Shown here: positions 16,401-24,111 of the stretch, one piece after another
Layout of the letters: every line of letters starts with the position of its first letter
How positions within the stretch are numbered: the first letter of the stretch is position 1
NCBI GenBank assembly: GCA_016929905.1
Contig: JAFGHX010000388.1
Coordinates: 1 to 35,195 of the forward strand
Length of the DNA stretch: 35,195 nt
Direction: 5' to 3'
From: Kiritimatiellia bacterium
Lineage (GTDB): Bacteria; Verrucomicrobiota; Kiritimatiellia; JAFGHX01
Made by a program: the position numbers and the translations under genes
Notes under the pieces: generated by a model
Database searches by the model: none
What the model was told of the DNA's origin: nothing
Seen by the model: the letters and a program-made list of their open reading frames with translations, nothing else

Positions 16401-17028
16401 GATTCACGACCCTCCAGATCGCCGCGTCAACGGCCTCGACCGGCGCGTCGGCCTGCACCGTCCGAATCCGCGCCGGCCACCGTTCGGCCAGTTCCAGGTA
16501 TCCGCGCCGCACGCGTTCATGGAAAGCGCGTGCCTCGCGCTCGAACCGGTCCCGGCTGCTTTCCGCTCCGTAGCGGCTGCCGAGGCGGCGGAACCCCGTT
16601 TCGACGTCGATGTCCAGCAACACGGTCAGGTCCGGCACGGCGCCGTCGACGGCGATCTCATTGATCGTCAGCATTCGCTCGACGCCCAACCCGCGCGCGT
16701 AGCCCTGATAGACGAGCGTCGAATCGGCGAACCGGTCGCATACGACGGTCGTGCCCCGTTCGAGTGCCGGCAGGATCGCCTGCCGCACAAGCTGAGCGCG
16801 GCAGGCGGCAAAGAGAAAGACTTCGGCCTCCGGCGTGACGGGCTCGCCGGCCTCGTCATGCTGCAGGATCCCGCGTACCGCCTCCCCCGTACGGGTGCCG
16901 CCGGGTTCGCGCGTGTAGAGAACGGCGCGGCCCGCCCCCTCCAGACGCGCCACCAGGTTCCGCGCGTGCGTCGTCTTCCCGCTGCCCTCCGGCCCCTCGA
17001 ACGTAATGAATTTGCCTCGGTGCGTCAT
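16387..17028 (-). CDS. tmk: Thymidylate kinase
   Basis: 213 residues, usual length. It phosphorylates dTMP to dTDP in the cytoplasm. P-loop GPEGSGKTT at residues 12-20, TREPGGTRTGEAVR (dTMP-binding), the DRFADSTLVYQGYARGL segment with the DR motif, VLLDIDVETGFRR, and an Arg-containing lid (SSRDRFERE). Start is the ATG of MTHRGKF with GAGG 6 nt upstream. It overlaps holB by 14 bp, matching the tmk-holB linkage seen in Bacillus. Confidence 0.96.
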   Translation of the reverse strand: MTHRGKFITFEGPEGSGKTTHARNLVARLEGAGRAVLYTREPGGTRTGEAVRGILQHDEAGEPVTPEAEVFLFAACRAQLVRQAILPALERGTTVVCDRFADSTLVYQGYARGLGVERMLTINEIAVDGAVPDLTVLLDIDVETGFRRLGSRYGAESSRDRFEREARAFHERVRRGYLELAERWPARIRTVQADAPVEAVDAAIWRVVNHVFA

Positions 17029-17051
17029 GCCCGCCTCTCGTCCGCGGAGCA

Positions 17052-17161
17052 GTCGAAGGTCTGAAAGTCGAAAGTTGCGGGTCCGGAAGGCCACCGACGA
17101 GCAACTGGCCTTTCCGCCTCTTGACCTTCGACCTTGGACCCTCAGACCTTCGACCTTACGA
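17052..17161 (-). repeat. Heptamer arms flanking the cysS-tmk spacer
   Basis: Left arm GTCGAAG, GTCTGAA, AGTCGAA (17052-17072). Right arm CTCTTGA, CCTTCGA, CCTTGGA, CCCTCAG then CCTTCGA, CCTTACG (17118-17160) with one 1-nt phase slip. The arms are largely complementary (CTTCGAC against GTCGAAG). The cysS TAA (complement of 17156-17158) is inside the right arm. Confidence 0.75.
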
Positions 17162-18562
17162 CTTCTGGCTCCGCCCGATCTTCGGCCCGCCGGGGGTGTC
17201 CTTCACCGTCCAGCCCTTGGCGGCCAGCTCGTCACGCAGGCGGTCAGCCGCCGCGTAGTCCTTCGCCTTCCGCGCCTGCTCGCGCCGCCGAACGAGGGCC
17301 AGGACGTCAGCCCCGGCCTCCTGTTCGGACTCCGACAGAAACCCGAGCACCTCGTCGAACCGGGCCAACAGCGCCAGGACCGCGGCGGCCTCCGCCGCGG
17401 CGACCGCGGCGGAGTCGAGCTGCCTGTTGCCTTCATGCACCATGTCGAAAAGCGCCGCCAGCGCCCGCGAGATGTTGAGGTCGTCGTCCAGCCCGTCGCG
17501 AAACTCTCCCTCCGCGCGCTGCGCCCAGCCGGGCAACTCGCCGGCGGCGGCCGAACCGGCCGTCTCGCGCAGCCGCCTCTGGAACTCGTCCAGCCGCTCG
17601 AGCGCCCCGCGCGCGGCATCCAAGGCCTCGAACCGGAAGTCCAGTGTCTGCCGGTAGTGGGCGGATATCAGCACGTAACGCACCTCGCGCCCGGTATACC
17701 CCTTCTCGAGGATCTGACGCAGCGTATGGAAATTGCCGAGCGATTTCGACATCTTCCGCCCGTCCACGATCAGGTGCGCGCAATGCAGCCAGTACTTCAC
17801 GAACGGCTTGCCCGTCGCCCCTTCGCTCTGCGCGATCTCGTCGTCGTGGTGCGGAAAGATCAGGTCGATGCCGCCCGCGTGAACATCGAGGCTCGGGCCC
17901 AGATACTTCATGCTCATGGCCGAACATTCGATGTGCCAGCCGGGCCGCCCTTTGCCCCAGGGGGACGCCCAGGCCACGTCGCCGTCTTCGGCATCCCAGG
18001 CCTTCCACAACGCGAAATCGGCCACGTTCTCCTTCTCGTACTCGTCCTGGCTCACACGCGCGCCCGGGCGCATGCCCGACATGTCCGGCCGGCCCAGCCG
18101 GCCGTAGCCGGCAAACTTCCGAATGCTGAAGTACACCGACCCGTCCTGCGACCGATACGCATAGCCGTTCTCGAACAGCCGTTCGATCAGCGCGATCATC
18201 TCCGGAATGTGCCGGGTCGCCGCCGGGTAGTGTTCGGCGGGCTGGATGTTCAGCGTCTTCAAGTCCGCGAAGAACGCTTCCGTGTAGGTCTCGGTGTAGG
18301 CGTTCAGCGCCAGACCCGATTCCCGGGCGCCGCGGATCGTCTTGTCGTCCACATCCGTCAGGTTCATCACCTGCCTCACCGTGTACCCGCTGAAACGCAG
18401 ATACCGGCGCAGCAGGTCCTCGAACGCGTAGGAGCGGAAATTCCCGATGTGCGCGAAGTCATACACCGTCGGGCCGCAGGTGTACATTCGCACCTGCCGG
18501 CCCTCCAGCGGCACAAACGCCTCGACCCGGCGCGACAACGTGTTGTATACCCTCAGCGCCAT
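17156..18562 (-). CDS. cysS: Cysteinyl-tRNA synthetase
   Basis: 468 residues, close to the bacterial norm. A class I synthetase charging tRNA-Cys. MYTCGPTVYDFAHIGNFRS holds the zinc ligand Cys29 and the HIGN signature (38-41); WHIECSAMS supplies further zinc ligands; GRKMSKSLGNF is the KMSKS loop; GGIDLIFPHHDDEIAQSEG binds Cys. The start is the ATG of MALRVYN, preceded by GGGAGGGAGAGG; earlier in-frame codons encode an unrelated Arg/Gly-rich stretch. The C-terminus runs into a heptamer array, which may explain the GGPKIGRSQKS tail. Confidence 0.97.
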   Translation of the reverse strand: MALRVYNTLSRRVEAFVPLEGRQVRMYTCGPTVYDFAHIGNFRSYAFEDLLRRYLRFSGYTVRQVMNLTDVDDKTIRGARESGLALNAYTETYTEAFFADLKTLNIQPAEHYPAATRHIPEMIALIERLFENGYAYRSQDGSVYFSIRKFAGYGRLGRPDMSGMRPGARVSQDEYEKENVADFALWKAWDAEDGDVAWASPWGKGRPGWHIECSAMSMKYLGPSLDVHAGGIDLIFPHHDDEIAQSEGATGKPFVKYWLHCAHLIVDGRKMSKSLGNFHTLRQILEKGYTGREVRYVLISAHYRQTLDFRFEALDAARGALERLDEFQRRLRETAGSAAAGELPGWAQRAEGEFRDGLDDDLNISRALAALFDMVHEGNRQLDSAAVAAAEAAAVLALLARFDEVLGFLSESEQEAGADVLALVRRREQARKAKDYAAADRLRDELAAKGWTVKDTPGGPKIGRSQKS

Positions 18563-18662
18563 CGATCCTCTCCCTCCCGGGACATCGAAACAACCCCACC
18601 CGCCGTCTCGGAGCGCCGCGCAGACCCGCCGAAGCCCCGGGGCGAAGGCGGGCGGCATCCGC

Positions 18663-19151
18663 TCATGCGTCACGCGGGCAGATCACGGCCACGGCCATGG
18701 CCGCAATGCCTTCGCCGCGGCCGAGCGCGCCCATCCCTTCCACGGTCGTCGCCTTGACGGAGACCCCGGTCTGGGGCACGGCCAGCACCGGCGCCATGCT
18801 CGCGCGCATGGCCGGGATGTGCGGTTCGAGCCTGGGCTGCTCCGCGATCACGGTGACGTCCACGTTCACCACGCGCATGTGGTGCGCGTCGTTGAGCCGC
18901 GCGACCGTGCGCCGCAGCAGGTCCAGGCTGTCCGCGTCGCGCCACCGCGGGTCGGCACAGGGGAAATGGTGCCCGATATCGCCCGCCGCGGCGGCGCCGA
19001 GCAGCGCGTCGATCAGCGCGTGGCACACCACATCCGCGTCCGAGTGCCCCTCCAGCCCGACCGGGTGCTCGATCCGCACGCCGCCGAGAACCAGAGGCCT
19101 GCCCTGCACGAAGCGGTGCGCGTCAAAGCCTATGCCGGCTCGTGTCGTCAC
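18663..19151 (-). CDS. ispF: 2-C-methyl-D-erythritol 2,4-cyclodiphosphate synthase
   Basis: 162 residues, standard for the trimeric enzyme of the MEP pathway. Metal ligands are Asp10 and His12 in GIGFDAHRF and His44 in GHSDADVVCHALIDALLG; GDIGHHFP follows at 57-64, and the C-terminal KATTVEGMGALGRGEGI is the CDP-binding loop. The start is GTG, one base after the stop of the preceding SurA-like gene; GAAGGTG upstream is the likely ribosome site. ispD is not visible in the window. The 100 bp between ispF and cysS shows no array. Confidence 0.97.
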   Translation of the reverse strand: MTTRAGIGFDAHRFVQGRPLVLGGVRIEHPVGLEGHSDADVVCHALIDALLGAAAAGDIGHHFPCADPRWRDADSLDLLRRTVARLNDAHHMRVVNVDVTVIAEQPRLEPHIPAMRASMAPVLAVPQTGVSVKATTVEGMGALGRGEGIAAMAVAVICPRDA

Positions 19152-19152
19152 G

Positions 19153-20151
19153 TCAAAACACCTTCACATAGCTCTGCTGCCGCAGCCGGGCGATCCACTC
19201 CTTGTACAACCGGTCGTGTTCCTTCTTCTGCAGCGCGTTCTCGATGGCGGGCTTGGCTTCGTCGAAAGAGAGCTGGCCGCCTTCCTGGCGCTCCTCGAGC
19301 TTCAGGACATAGAACCCGTCCTCGGCCTCGATCACGTCGCTGAGCGTGCCCGGCTTCATGGCCGCCGCGGCCTGGGCCAGTTCCTCGTGCAGAAGCGGCG
19401 GCGCGATCCAGAAGGGCATGCCGCCTTTGAGCGTCTGCACCGCGGCGCCGCCCTGCGCGGCCGCTCTGGCGAAATCCTCGTCCTTCTCCAGCGCCGCGCG
19501 CAGTTCCTCCGCGCGCGCCCGCTTCGCGGCGCGCGCCTCGCCGGTCTCGTTGGAGGGCACACCGATGAGCCTGATCCTGATCTTGCTCGGCACGCGGTAC
19601 GTCTGCGGCTCGGCGTCGTAGGCCTCGCGCGCCGCCTGCGGCGACACGCGCACCCGGCTCTTCACCTCGCGCCGGATCATGAGCGAGACGATGATCTCGT
19701 CGCGCATTTCCGCGCGCCATTCCTCCATCGTCAACTGCCCCGCCATCAGCGTCTTGTGCAGCAGGTCCCGGTCGTCTTTGAACCGGGAGTGGATGATCTC
19801 CTGGATCTGCTGATCCACGACACGTTCCGGCAGCGGGGTCTCCTGCTTCGCAAAGGCGTCGAGGATCAACCGGCGGCCGATCAGCGTCTCGAGCGCCTCG
19901 TCGTACAACTGCGCGCGCTGCTTCTGCAGCGCCTTGGATTCCTGCTTGTACATCCGCCGCAGCTGCCGGTCCATCGGCTCGAGCACCTTCATGACGTCCC
20001 CGACCGTGATGACGCTGCCGTTCACGATCGCGGCGTACCCGTCCACAACCTGGTTTGCGGGCGCCGGCGCGCCGGAATCGCCGTGCACCGCATGCGCCAC
20101 ACAAAGAACCATTGCGCCCATCCACACGCGTCTTGCTGCGTTCATCATCAT
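19153..20151 (-). CDS. SurA/parvulin-like periplasmic peptidyl-prolyl isomerase
   Basis: 332 residues from the chosen ATG (MMMNAARR). Residues 1-24 look like a signal peptide (WMGAMVLCVAHAVHG). The helical chaperone domain follows (VVDGYAAIVNGSVITVGDVMKVL, then LYDEALETLIGRRLILDAFAKQ and RVVDQQIQEII). A single parvulin-like domain occupies about 185-285 (KIRIRLIGVP, FARAAAQGG, LKGGMPFWI, MKPGTLSDVIEAEDGFYVLKLEER). It probably helps fold outer-membrane or exported proteins in the periplasm. Isomerase activity is not certain because parvulin active-site residues are weakly conserved. Several in-frame starts exist upstream to 20214. Confidence 0.82.
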   Translation of the reverse strand: MMMNAARRVWMGAMVLCVAHAVHGDSGAPAPANQVVDGYAAIVNGSVITVGDVMKVLEPMDRQLRRMYKQESKALQKQRAQLYDEALETLIGRRLILDAFAKQETPLPERVVDQQIQEIIHSRFKDDRDLLHKTLMAGQLTMEEWRAEMRDEIIVSLMIRREVKSRVRVSPQAAREAYDAEPQTYRVPSKIRIRLIGVPSNETGEARAAKRARAEELRAALEKDEDFARAAAQGGAAVQTLKGGMPFWIAPPLLHEELAQAAAAMKPGTLSDVIEAEDGFYVLKLEERQEGGQLSFDEAKPAIENALQKKEHDRLYKEWIARLRQQSYVKVF

Positions 20152-20270
20152 CACTCTCGCCATCCTTCCCGTCATCACTCTCGCGCGCGCCACAATCCTC
20201 GAGCGCGCGCTCATGCCGGACGAATGCGGCGGACAATTCTCCGTTCCACCTCTTGCGGCCGACCCAGTCG

Positions 20271-21329
20271 TCAGCCGGCCGTCTGGCGGCCGAGCACCGA
20301 ATCCACGGCCGCCAGCAGCCTGTCCACTTCCTGATCGGTCCCGATCGAAACCCGCACGAAGTCGCCGGTACGACGGCCCGGGAAATACCGTATCAGGATA
20401 TTCCGTTTGCGCAACTCTTCAAAGAGAGTTTTTGCGGCGATGCCCGCCGGTTTCGCCCACAGGAAATTGGTCTGAGACGGGAACACCTCGAACCGTCTCC
20501 GCTCCAGCGCGCCGGACAGCCGGGCGCGGGTCGCCAGAATCCGGGCAATCGTCTCGCGCACGTAGGCCTCGTCCTCGAACGCCGCCAGGGCCGCCGTCTG
20601 CGTGAACCGGTTCACGTTGTAGGAGTCCTTGATCGTGAACAGGGCGCCGATCAGCGGCTCGGAGCCGACCACATATCCGGCGCGAATCCCGGCAAGCGCG
20701 TAGGCCTTGGAGAAGGTCCGCAGGACCAGCACGTTGCGGAGCTGGAGCGCGAGCTCGAGGCAGGACTCGACGGCGAAGTCGACATAGGCCTCGTCGATCA
20801 CCACCACGCCGGGGAACCGCTCGCAGAACGCGCGGACCGTCGCGCGGGGATAGAGCAGACCGGTGGGCGCGTTCGGGTTGGTCAGGAAGAACAGCGCGGC
20901 GGCGTAGCCCGCGGGCATCTGCCACTCGAACCGCTCGCCGAGCGCGACGGGCCTGCGTTCGACGCCGCGGATATCGGCCAGGATCGGATATAAGGAATAG
21001 GAAGGGTCGAAATAGCCGATGGCGCCGTCGTTCTCGACGAAAGCGCGCGTGCACAGCGCCAGAGCTTCGTCACCGCCGTTGCTGACAAAAACCTGTTCCA
21101 CCCCGCATCCGTGCCGCTCGCCGATCCGGCGCCGCAGCGTCGCGCAGACCGGGTCCGGATACCGCCTCAATGCCGCGCCGTCCAACGCGGCCAGCGCCGC
21201 ACCCACCTTCGGCGAGGGCGGATAGGGGTTCTCGTTCGTATTCAGCTTGATCAGGTCCGCGGCCTCGCGTTGTTCGCCCGGCACGTACCCGGTCATGCGT
21301 TGAACGGATTGTCGAATCAGCGTACTCAT
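20271..21329 (-). CDS. hisC: Histidinol-phosphate aminotransferase
   Basis: 352 residues, class II PLP aminotransferase. KLNTNENPYPPSP (residues 28-40) is the family N-terminal motif, FVSNGGDEAL (81-90) contacts the cofactor, FFLTNPNAPTGLLYP (147-161) and VVVIDEAYVDF (175-185) hold the PLP-binding Asn and Asp, and TFSKAYALAGIRAGY (205-219) carries the Schiff-base Lys208. Ends with FVRVSIGTDQE. It transaminates imidazole acetol phosphate in histidine synthesis. It follows hisD on the same strand, with a heptamer array between them, so a hisDC pair is clear; other his genes are not in the window. Confidence 0.96.
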   Translation of the reverse strand: MSTLIRQSVQRMTGYVPGEQREAADLIKLNTNENPYPPSPKVGAALAALDGAALRRYPDPVCATLRRRIGERHGCGVEQVFVSNGGDEALALCTRAFVENDGAIGYFDPSYSLYPILADIRGVERRPVALGERFEWQMPAGYAAALFFLTNPNAPTGLLYPRATVRAFCERFPGVVVIDEAYVDFAVESCLELALQLRNVLVLRTFSKAYALAGIRAGYVVGSEPLIGALFTIKDSYNVNRFTQTAALAAFEDEAYVRETIARILATRARLSGALERRRFEVFPSQTNFLWAKPAGIAAKTLFEELRKRNILIRYFPGRRTGDFVRVSIGTDQEVDRLLAAVDSVLGRQTAG

Positions 21330-21358
21330 GAGTCAAGAGTCCAGGGCACGAAGGCAGA

Positions 21359-21487
21359 AGTCCGAGGTCAAAGGTCGGAAGGTCACAAGTCCGAAGTCCA
21401 AGATCGGAACGGACAGTCTGGCCCTCTGAGCTTGGACTTGCGACCTGCGACCCTCCGACCTTGGACTTGCGACCTGCGACCTTGCGG
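21359..21487 (-). repeat. Heptamer arms in the hisD-hisC spacer
   Basis: Left arm 21359-21407: AGTCCGA, GGTCAAA, GGTCGGA, AGGTCAC, AAGTCCG, AAGTCCA, AGATCGG. Right arm 21431-21487: CTTGGAC, TTGCGAC, CTGCGAC, CCTCCGA, CCTTGGA, CTTGCGA, CCTGCGA and on. The arms are complementary in many units (AGTCCAA against TTGGACT), with about 23 bp between. It spans nearly the whole 171-bp spacer, just before the hisC start. Confidence 0.8.
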
Positions 21488-21500
21488 CCCGCGCCGTGCA

Positions 21501-22811
21501 CTACCTCTCGAACCGCACGGCCGCCGAGCGCACGTGCGCGGCCAGCCCCTCCACACGCCCGAAGGCCTCCACCACGGGCAAGACGTCTTTGAGATCGGCG
21601 CGTGTAAAGCAGACGATACTGTGCCGCCGCCGAAACGCATCGACGCTCAGCCCGGCGAACCGGCGGGCCGCGCCGCCGGTCGGCAGCACGTGGCTGGGCC
21701 CGGCGGCGAAGTCGCCGACGACGACGGGCGTCCAGGGCCCGACGCACACGGCGCCGGCGCAGCGTACCTTCTTCAGCCAGTTCTTGGGTTCCCGAACGAT
21801 GATTTCCAGGTGTTCAGGCGCGAACCGGTTGCACAGTTCCATGCCGTCGTCCAACGTATTGACGACCGCCAGCAGAGCCCCGTCGCGCAGAACCGTCATC
21901 AGCGCGGGCTCCGCCTGGCGCTCCGCGGTCTGCCGCGCGATTTCTTCGTGCACGGAAACCGCCAGTTTGTCCGAGCACGTCACCAACAGCGCCTTCTCGT
22001 GCCCGGTGCCGTGTTCGGCCTGGGAAATCAGGTCCGCCGCCACGTGCTCGGGCGCCGCGGTCTCGTCGGCCAGGATGGCAATCTCGCTCGGGCCGGCCAC
22101 CAGATCCAGCGCGACCTCACCGTAGACCAGCCGCTTGGCCGCCGTGACGTACGGCCCGCCGGGCCCGACAATCTTCTGGACCTGCCCGATCGTTTCCGTG
22201 CCGTAGGCCATGGCGCCGACAGCCTGGATCCCGCCGATCCGGAATATCTCCGTTGCGCCTGCCAGATCAAGCGCGAACAGCAGATTCGAGTCGACGCGCC
22301 CGTCCCGGTCGCACGGCGTGCAAGCCACGATTTCGAGGACCCCCGCCACCTTGGCGAGGGTGGCCGTCATCAGCGCGGTGGACACCAACGGCGCCGCGCC
22401 GCCCGGCACATAGACGCCCACACGGTCGAACGGCACGAACTGTTCGCCGACCGCGCCGCCTCGCTGCGTCGAGATCGTCCAATCCTTTCTCAGGCCCGCG
22501 CCGGCAAAGCGGGCGATCCGCTTGTGGGCTTCCGCGGCAGCCGTACGAAAATCGCGATCCGTGGCCTGGCGCGCCGCGAGCAGTTCCGCGGACGTGACTC
22601 GAAGCCGGTCGGCAGACAGTTCCGCGCCGTCGAACCGGGCGGCCGCCTCCAGAACCGCGGCATCCCCGCGTGCCCGGACCTGTGCCAGCACCTCGCGCGC
22701 CGTTTCCTCCGCGGCCGGGTCAAACGCCGGCCGTTCAAGAAACGCCGTTACCACATCGGACGGCGTCTCCGGCGCCCACTTCGCGATACGAACGTTCAGC
22801 GTGTCGGTCAT
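21501..22811 (-). CDS. hisD: Histidinol dehydrogenase
   Basis: 436 residues, normal length. It oxidises histidinol to histidine with two NAD in the last steps of the pathway. Signatures: VGVYVPGGAAPLVSTALMTA, RIGGIQAVGAMAYGT, KIVGPGGPYVTAAKRLVYG, LDLVAGPSEIAILAD, DLISQAEHGTGHEKALLVT (zinc and catalytic His), RFAPEHLEI, and GPSHVLPTGGAARRFAGLS. ATG start with AGGAG 6 nt upstream. It leads into hisC after a heptamer array. rnhB ends 57 bp upstream. Confidence 0.98.
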   Translation of the reverse strand: MTDTLNVRIAKWAPETPSDVVTAFLERPAFDPAAEETAREVLAQVRARGDAAVLEAAARFDGAELSADRLRVTSAELLAARQATDRDFRTAAAEAHKRIARFAGAGLRKDWTISTQRGGAVGEQFVPFDRVGVYVPGGAAPLVSTALMTATLAKVAGVLEIVACTPCDRDGRVDSNLLFALDLAGATEIFRIGGIQAVGAMAYGTETIGQVQKIVGPGGPYVTAAKRLVYGEVALDLVAGPSEIAILADETAAPEHVAADLISQAEHGTGHEKALLVTCSDKLAVSVHEEIARQTAERQAEPALMTVLRDGALLAVVNTLDDGMELCNRFAPEHLEIIVREPKNWLKKVRCAGAVCVGPWTPVVVGDFAAGPSHVLPTGGAARRFAGLSVDAFRRRHSIVCFTRADLKDVLPVVEAFGRVEGLAAHVRSAAVRFER

Positions 22812-22853
22812 CGTGCTCCTCGCGCCCTGCTCGAAGAAGTGGCCCTACGGGCC

Positions 22854-22895
22854 GTCATGGGCTTCGCGTCATGGGCTTCGCGTCATAGGCTCGCG
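22854..22895 (-). repeat. Six heptamers (a 14-bp composite unit) over the rnhB stop
   Basis: GTCATGG, GCTTCGC, GTCATGG, GCTTCGC, GTCATAG, GCTCGCG: a 14-bp pair repeated three times with decay. The rnhB TGA (complement of 22869-22871) lies in the array, so the protein tail REPMTRSP is encoded by it. Confidence 0.8.
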
Positions 22896-23501
22896 AACCG
22901 GCGCAAAGCTCTGCCGGTGTATGGGAGTCGGCCCCCGACTCCGCAAGGCGGCCAAATGCTCCCGAGTGCCGTACCCCTTGTGCCGGGCGAACCCGTATCC
23001 GGGATACCGCGCGTCCAGTTCCTCCATCATCCTGTCCCGAACGACCTTGGCCACCACGCTGGCGCCGGCAATCAGGAGGCTCTTGGCGTCGCCCTTGACA
23101 ATGGGCGTCGACGGCCAGGGAAAATCCGGAACGGGGAGCCCGTCGATCAGAACGTGGTCCGGCACGCACGCAAGCTGCCGGACGGCCCGGACCATGGCCA
23201 CGCGCGTGGCGCCACGAATATTGAGCCTGTCGATCTCGTCCGTGCCGGCGCACCCGACGCCCACCTTGACCTCGGGCAGTTCCGTGAGCAGCGCGAAGAA
23301 CATGGCGCGTCGCGCCGCGGACAGTTGCTTGGAATCCGTCAACCCCGCCAGCCGGCCCGGCCATTCCTTCTCGAGGAAGGCCCGGCTCATGAGCACGGCG
23401 CCCGCCACAACCGGGCCGGCCAGCGGCCCGCGCCCCGCCTCGTCGACGCCGGCGACCTGGAGGCAACCGTGGTTCCAAGCCTGACGTTCGTACTGGAGCA
23501 T
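22869..23501 (-). CDS. rnhB: Ribonuclease HII
   Basis: 210 residues. It cleaves RNA in RNA-DNA hybrids and at single ribonucleotides. VAGVDEAGRGPLAGPVVAGAV carries the first two acidic residues (Asp20, Glu21), DSKQLSAARR follows, VLIDGLPVP carries a further acidic residue, AGASVVAKVVRDRMM is the helix with Lys, and GFARHKGYGTREHLAAL closes the domain. The ATG of MLQYERQ is taken; a GTG two codons upstream (23507) is also open. The final eight or so residues come from a heptamer array. It sits between rplS and hisD, as in the common rplS-rnhB arrangement. Confidence 0.96.
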   Translation of the reverse strand: MLQYERQAWNHGCLQVAGVDEAGRGPLAGPVVAGAVLMSRAFLEKEWPGRLAGLTDSKQLSAARRAMFFALLTELPEVKVGVGCAGTDEIDRLNIRGATRVAMVRAVRQLACVPDHVLIDGLPVPDFPWPSTPIVKGDAKSLLIAGASVVAKVVRDRMMEELDARYPGYGFARHKGYGTREHLAALRSRGPTPIHRQSFAPVREPMTRSP

Positions 23502-23511
23502 GGTCACGTTA

Positions 23512-23596
23512 CAGGGCTCAGGTGTCAGGGTTCAGGTGTCCAGGCTCGCACGGGCCCCGCCGGTTCCCGACACCTGACACCCGACACCCAACACCC
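23512..23596. repeat. Heptamer arms in the rplS-rnhB spacer
   Basis: Left arm CAGGGCT, CAGGTGT, CAGGGTT, CAGGTGT (23512-23539). Right arm GACACCT, GACACCC, GACACCC, AACACCC (23569-23596). The arms are complementary (CAGGTGTC against GACACCTG), with a loop of about 29 nt. A strong hairpin between rplS and rnhB. Confidence 0.85.
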
Positions 23597-23627
23597 CCCC
23601 GTCACCAGGGGCAGAACCTGCGCCGGT

Positions 23628-23987
23628 TCACCCCGTCTTCACCTTCTCCCGCAGCCGGGCTCTTTTCCCGGCGCGATGCCGCAGATAGTACAGCTTCGCG
23701 CGGCGCACGTGCCCCGAACTCTCGACCGTGATCCTGGCGATTCTGGGCGAGTGGACGGGAAAGACGCGTTCCACGCCTACGCCGTAGGACAGGCGGCGCA
23801 CGGTGAACGTCTCCGTCGCACCGCCCCCGTCGCGCGCGATCACGGTGCCGGCAAAAACCTGAATACGCTCCTTGTCGCCCTCCCGGATCTTCACGTGCAC
23901 GCGCACGCTGTCGCCGACCCTGAACGCCGGCAGCGCGTCTTTCTTCATATTGGCTTCGCTGACTTTCCGCACTTTTGTCGCAACCAT
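23628..23987 (-). CDS. rplS: 50S ribosomal protein L19
   Basis: 119 residues. The start is the ATG of MVATKVRKV with GGAGGGGGCGAG directly upstream; an upstream in-frame start at 24014 would add an unrelated Gly-rich segment. Core motifs are FRVGDSVRVHVKIREGDKER (about 27-46), IQVFAGTVIARDGGG, TFTVRRLSYGVGVERVFPVHSPRI and RRAKLYYLRHRAGKRARLREK. L19 sits at the 30S-50S interface. It follows rpsP-trmD, the classical rpsP-(rimM)-trmD-rplS operon; rimM is absent between rpsP and trmD here. Confidence 0.98.
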   Translation of the reverse strand: MVATKVRKVSEANMKKDALPAFRVGDSVRVHVKIREGDKERIQVFAGTVIARDGGGATETFTVRRLSYGVGVERVFPVHSPRIARITVESSGHVRRAKLYYLRHRAGKRARLREKVKTG

Positions 23988-24012
23988 CGCTCGCCCCCCT
24001 CCGCTCAATGCC

Positions 24013-24111
24013 AAATGAAAAACGAAGAATGAAAAATGGCAGAGGGCAGCCGCCCTTCATTTCTCATTCTTCATTCTTCATTCTTCATTTTTCATTCTTC
24101 ACTTTTCATTC
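24013..24111. repeat. AT-rich heptamer hairpin covering the trmD stop
   Basis: Left arm AAATGAA, AAACGAA, GAATGAA, AAATGGC (24013-24040). Right arm of eight units, TTCATTT, CTCATTC, TTCATTC, TTCATTC, TTCATTT, TTCATTC, TTCACTT, TTCATTC (24056-24111). The arms are complementary around a GC-rich turn (GGGCAGCCGCCC, 24044-24055). The trmD stop (24092-24094) and last codons (MKSEE) lie in it. The AT-rich words contrast with the GC-rich genes. Confidence 0.88.

Noticed and set aside
21111..24032. A 973-codon open frame on the plus strand
   Set aside because: It runs antisense across hisC, hisD, rnhB and rplS and through three repeat arrays, and has no domain signature.
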